Below, piece after piece: positions 13,334-15,575 of a DNA stretch of 15,575 nucleotides. The notes below the pieces were generated by a model. It saw nothing but the letters and a program-made list of their open reading frames with translations, was not told the DNA's origin and ran no database searches. Made by a program: the position numbers and the translations under genes. The DNA lies in contig PLYW01000345.1 of assembly GCA_003151875.1 (NCBI GenBank), positions 32,317 to 47,891 of the forward strand. The letters run 5' to 3'. Numbering within the stretch: position 1 is the first letter of the stretch; every line of letters begins with the position of its first letter. The stretch comes from Acidobacteriaceae bacterium. Lineage in GTDB: Bacteria; Acidobacteriota; Terriglobia; Terriglobales; Acidobacteriaceae.

Positions 13334-15546
13334 TGGATTAAGCCTTTTTCCTTCATGCCGCGGGAGTCGCAAGAACGGTAGTAACCGTTTTCGTAGCGTA
13401 GATCGACTCCATTGAGCACAATGCCTGCAATGTTTACATTCGCGCGCTGCAACAAGTCGCGGCTATGGCGAAGGGCGTATTTGGTGGTCACACGGGAGCG
13501 GACGACCAACAGGGCTGCGTCAGCGTGCGATCCGAGCACGACAGCGTCGGTGAACATCGATAGCGGTGGTGTATCCAGGACGATATGGTCGTACTGGCCG
13601 CGCCAGCGCTGAATCAAGTCCACCATCTTCTGCGAGGCCAGGGTCTCCGCGGGATATGCCGGCGGTGTGCCTGAAGGTAGTACCGTCAGGTAAGGCATGC
13701 CGTCCAGTTGCGCGAAGGCTTGGTTGTCGGGGCACGTGCCTGCGAGGACCGCGCTCAGTCCCGGGCCTGGCGGAATATTGAAGGCCTCATGCAGGGAAGG
13801 CTGACGAAGATCGGCATCCACCAGCAGTACCTTCGCCCCGTGTTGCGCCAACACAGTGGCACAATTGATGGCGGTTAGAGTTTTGCCTTCCGACGGTATC
13901 GAACTGGTGATGGCCAGCACTTGGGGAGGATTCCCGGCCGACGACAGCAACAGGGAAGTGCGCAAGCTTCGATAAGACTCAGCCGCTTGCGAGTGCGGAC
14001 TGGAGAAGGCGATCAAGCGAAGCTGGTCGGCGAATTCGGCTGGGGGCAGCTTTGTGAACACGGTCTCGATATCACGTTCACGAATCCGCGGAATTACTGT
14101 TAACGAGGGGAGAGCACTCACGCTTTCAGCTTCATCGCTGGTTCGGATGGTGGTGTCCACGGCTTCGAGCCCAATTGCGGTTACAAGTCCCAGGCCAAGT
14201 CCGACTCCGAGACCCAACGTCAGATCAAGGACCGGCCGGGGATCAACTGGTTTGGAAGGCAGCTGGCCGGGCTCAACCACCGCAATATTTGCGGAGGCCA
14301 AACCGGCAACGATGCCGGCCTGCTTCAGCTTCAATTGCAAGGTTTCGTAGAGATCCTGGGTGGCCTCGACTTCATGCTTCAAGATGGCGTACTGGGCAGC
14401 GCCCTGGTTCAGGTCGAAGGCTTTCTGCTTCTGTTTTTCGAAGTTGGCGCGCAACATAGCTTCGGTGTTCGCCGCTGCGATGTATTCGTTCTTGTAGCGC
14501 TGCGAAAGATTGTTCAGTTCTGACTGGATGGCGCGATCAACTTGCGCGATTTCGTTGCCGAGTTCAGCCAGCTTGGGATAGCCTTCGCCAAACTTGGTGC
14601 TCAGACGGGTGTAGTCAACCCGCAGCTGTGCCTGTTGCGAGCGCAAAACTTCGAGGGTAGGCTCGGGGACCGTCGAGGCAATCAACTCCGGATTTCCGGA
14701 AGCGGCGATGCGGTATCGCGCTTCTTTGACGATGCGGTCCGATTCCGCCGCGGTTAGCTGCTCGTCCACCTGCTTGAGTTTCTCGGTGACGATGTTGTCG
14801 GTCTCGTCGACACCGATCAGTCCTCTTGCCTTCTGGAGGTCGGCCAATTTCTGCTGCGCTGCGCCGGCCTTGATCTGGAGATCGTCCATTTGCTTCGACA
14901 ACCAGTTCGATACCAGCGTGGCGGATTCGTAGCTGCTACGAAAGTTGCGTTCGGTGTAACGTCCGACGGTAGAGTTCACCACCTCCGCGGCGAGTGCCGG
15001 GTCTTTCGCCCGAAATTGCACCGCGATGATGTCGGTCTTGGGGACGACCTCGACGGTGAGGCCCCCGCGGAATCGCAGCAACAGAGCATCGCGCACCTCG
15101 GGAGGCAGATCGGCAAGCGATGTACCTGCGGGTTGCATCCATGGGCCAGCGAAGTCCTTCCGCTCCGCCATCTTCAATTGCTTCATGACCGCGAGCGCTA
15201 TGGTGTTGCTCTGCAAGACGGTGACGGCGCTCTGCAATTGGATGGTTGGATCGGAGGGGCCCAAGGCCCGCGACGCCATCTGATCAAGCCCGAGCGAATT
15301 GGTTCCCGCGGGACTTACCTTGATCCGTGCGGTGGCTTCGTATCGAGGGCTCTTGAGCAGGACGTAAAGACCGGCCAGAAGCAAGCATGCTACGCAACAT
15401 CCCAGAATGAGGAACTTGCGCCGGCGCAACATGGTCCACATCTCGGCCAACACCAGTTCTTCCGGTGGGCCATAGTGCAACGTGGCATAGCCGAGTTTGT
15501 CGGGCAGGGCAATTTGTGGGGTGTCAGTTGTGGGCGGAGGCAACAT
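13330..15546 (-). CDS. Wzc-type polysaccharide co-polymerase with tyrosine autokinase (BY-kinase)
   Basis: This 738-residue inner-membrane protein sets chain length and couples polymerisation to export through Wza. An N-terminal cytoplasmic stretch leads to TM1 (about 44-64). A large periplasmic Wzz-type region with long coiled-coil segments (about 215-415) follows, then the proline motif PSKPVDPRP (430-438) and TM2 (about 439-461). The cytoplasmic BY-kinase domain has ExxRxxR (E523, R526, R529) for ring formation, Walker A SSIPSEGKT (549-557), Walker A' LLVDAD (574-579) and Walker B HIVLDTPP (654-661). The C-terminal tail has only a small tyrosine cluster (Y718, Y722, Y723) for autophosphorylation, then a basic end. 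The length is normal for the fused proteobacterial type. The ATG at 15546 leaves only 29 bases to the window edge, so the operon may begin further upstream. Confidence 0.95.
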   Translation of the reverse strand: MLPPPTTDTPQIALPDKLGYATLHYGPPEELVLAEMWTMLRRRKFLILGCCVACLLLAGLYVLLKSPRYEATARIKVSPAGTNSLGLDQMASRALGPSDPTIQLQSAVTVLQSNTIALAVMKQLKMAERKDFAGPWMQPAGTSLADLPPEVRDALLLRFRGGLTVEVVPKTDIIAVQFRAKDPALAAEVVNSTVGRYTERNFRSSYESATLVSNWLSKQMDDLQIKAGAAQQKLADLQKARGLIGVDETDNIVTEKLKQVDEQLTAAESDRIVKEARYRIAASGNPELIASTVPEPTLEVLRSQQAQLRVDYTRLSTKFGEGYPKLAELGNEIAQVDRAIQSELNNLSQRYKNEYIAAANTEAMLRANFEKQKQKAFDLNQGAAQYAILKHEVEATQDLYETLQLKLKQAGIVAGLASANIAVVEPGQLPSKPVDPRPVLDLTLGLGVGLGLGLVTAIGLEAVDTTIRTSDEAESVSALPSLTVIPRIRERDIETVFTKLPPAEFADQLRLIAFSSPHSQAAESYRSLRTSLLLSSAGNPPQVLAITSSIPSEGKTLTAINCATVLAQHGAKVLLVDADLRQPSLHEAFNIPPGPGLSAVLAGTCPDNQAFAQLDGMPYLTVLPSGTPPAYPAETLASQKMVDLIQRWRGQYDHIVLDTPPLSMFTDAVVLGSHADAALLVVRSRVTTKYALRHSRDLLQRANVNIAGIVLNGVDLRYENGYYRSCDSRGMKEKGLIH

Positions 15547-15575
15547 TTAAGTCTCTGGAGTTGTCATTACGAGCG

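Noticed and set aside
1..15575. CRISPR arrays, tRNA or rRNA genes, insertion sequences and phage genes
   Set aside because: Reading both strands by eye showed no regularly spaced repeats, no cloverleaf-type sequences, and no transposase or integrase motifs in the translated frames.

Overview
The window holds most of an exopolysaccharide or capsule biosynthesis operon from a moderately GC-rich Gram-negative bacterium. The mix of protein styles (Wzc- and Wza-type export parts, glycosyltransferases, an APH-like/thymidylate-kinase-like pair, and a sigma-54 regulator beside the locus) resembles soil Acidobacteriota. That assignment is an impression from sequence style, not a phylogenetic result. 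Every supported gene is on the minus strand, so the window is transcribed from base 15575 towards base 1.

Layout in order of transcription: a Wzc-type chain-length regulator and tyrosine kinase (13330-15546); a Wza-type outer-membrane export protein (12275-13333); a P-loop kinase of the thymidylate kinase fold (11600-12271); an 823-residue protein joining an APH-like kinase, a nucleotidyltransferase-like domain and a degenerate P-loop domain (9142-11613); a GT4 glycosyltransferase (7906-9141); an O-antigen polymerase/ligase-like membrane protein (6569-7909); a GT2 glycosyltransferase (5702-6565); a second GT4 (4548-5726); a small exported protein of unknown function (3739-4548); a GDP-mannose 3,5-epimerase (2639-3640); and a WecG/TagA/CpsF glycosyltransferase (1861-2652). 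Junctions overlap or are separated by a few bases, except for a 98-base gap before the epimerase. A clear intrinsic terminator at 1729-1758 ends the operon.

Beyond the terminator lies a separate minus-strand gene for an NtrC-type sigma-54 activator (129-1496). Its upstream region contains a perfect CRP-type palindrome and a plausible -24/-12 element. Its receiver domain lacks the Mg-binding acidic pair, and its AAA+ domain carries GAFTSA in place of GAFTGA.

How the parts fit: the epimerase would supply GDP-L-galactose or GDP-L-gulose from GDP-mannose. The CpsF-type, GT2 and two GT4 enzymes would build a lipid-linked repeat unit. The Wzy-like protein would polymerise it, and the Wzc/Wza pair would control length and export it. 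No priming glycosyl-phosphotransferase and no Wzx flippase are visible here. They presumably lie upstream of 15575 or elsewhere. The most unusual part is the TMK-like gene followed by the APH-nucleotidyltransferase-degenerate-TMK fusion, whose role in polysaccharide synthesis is unknown to me.
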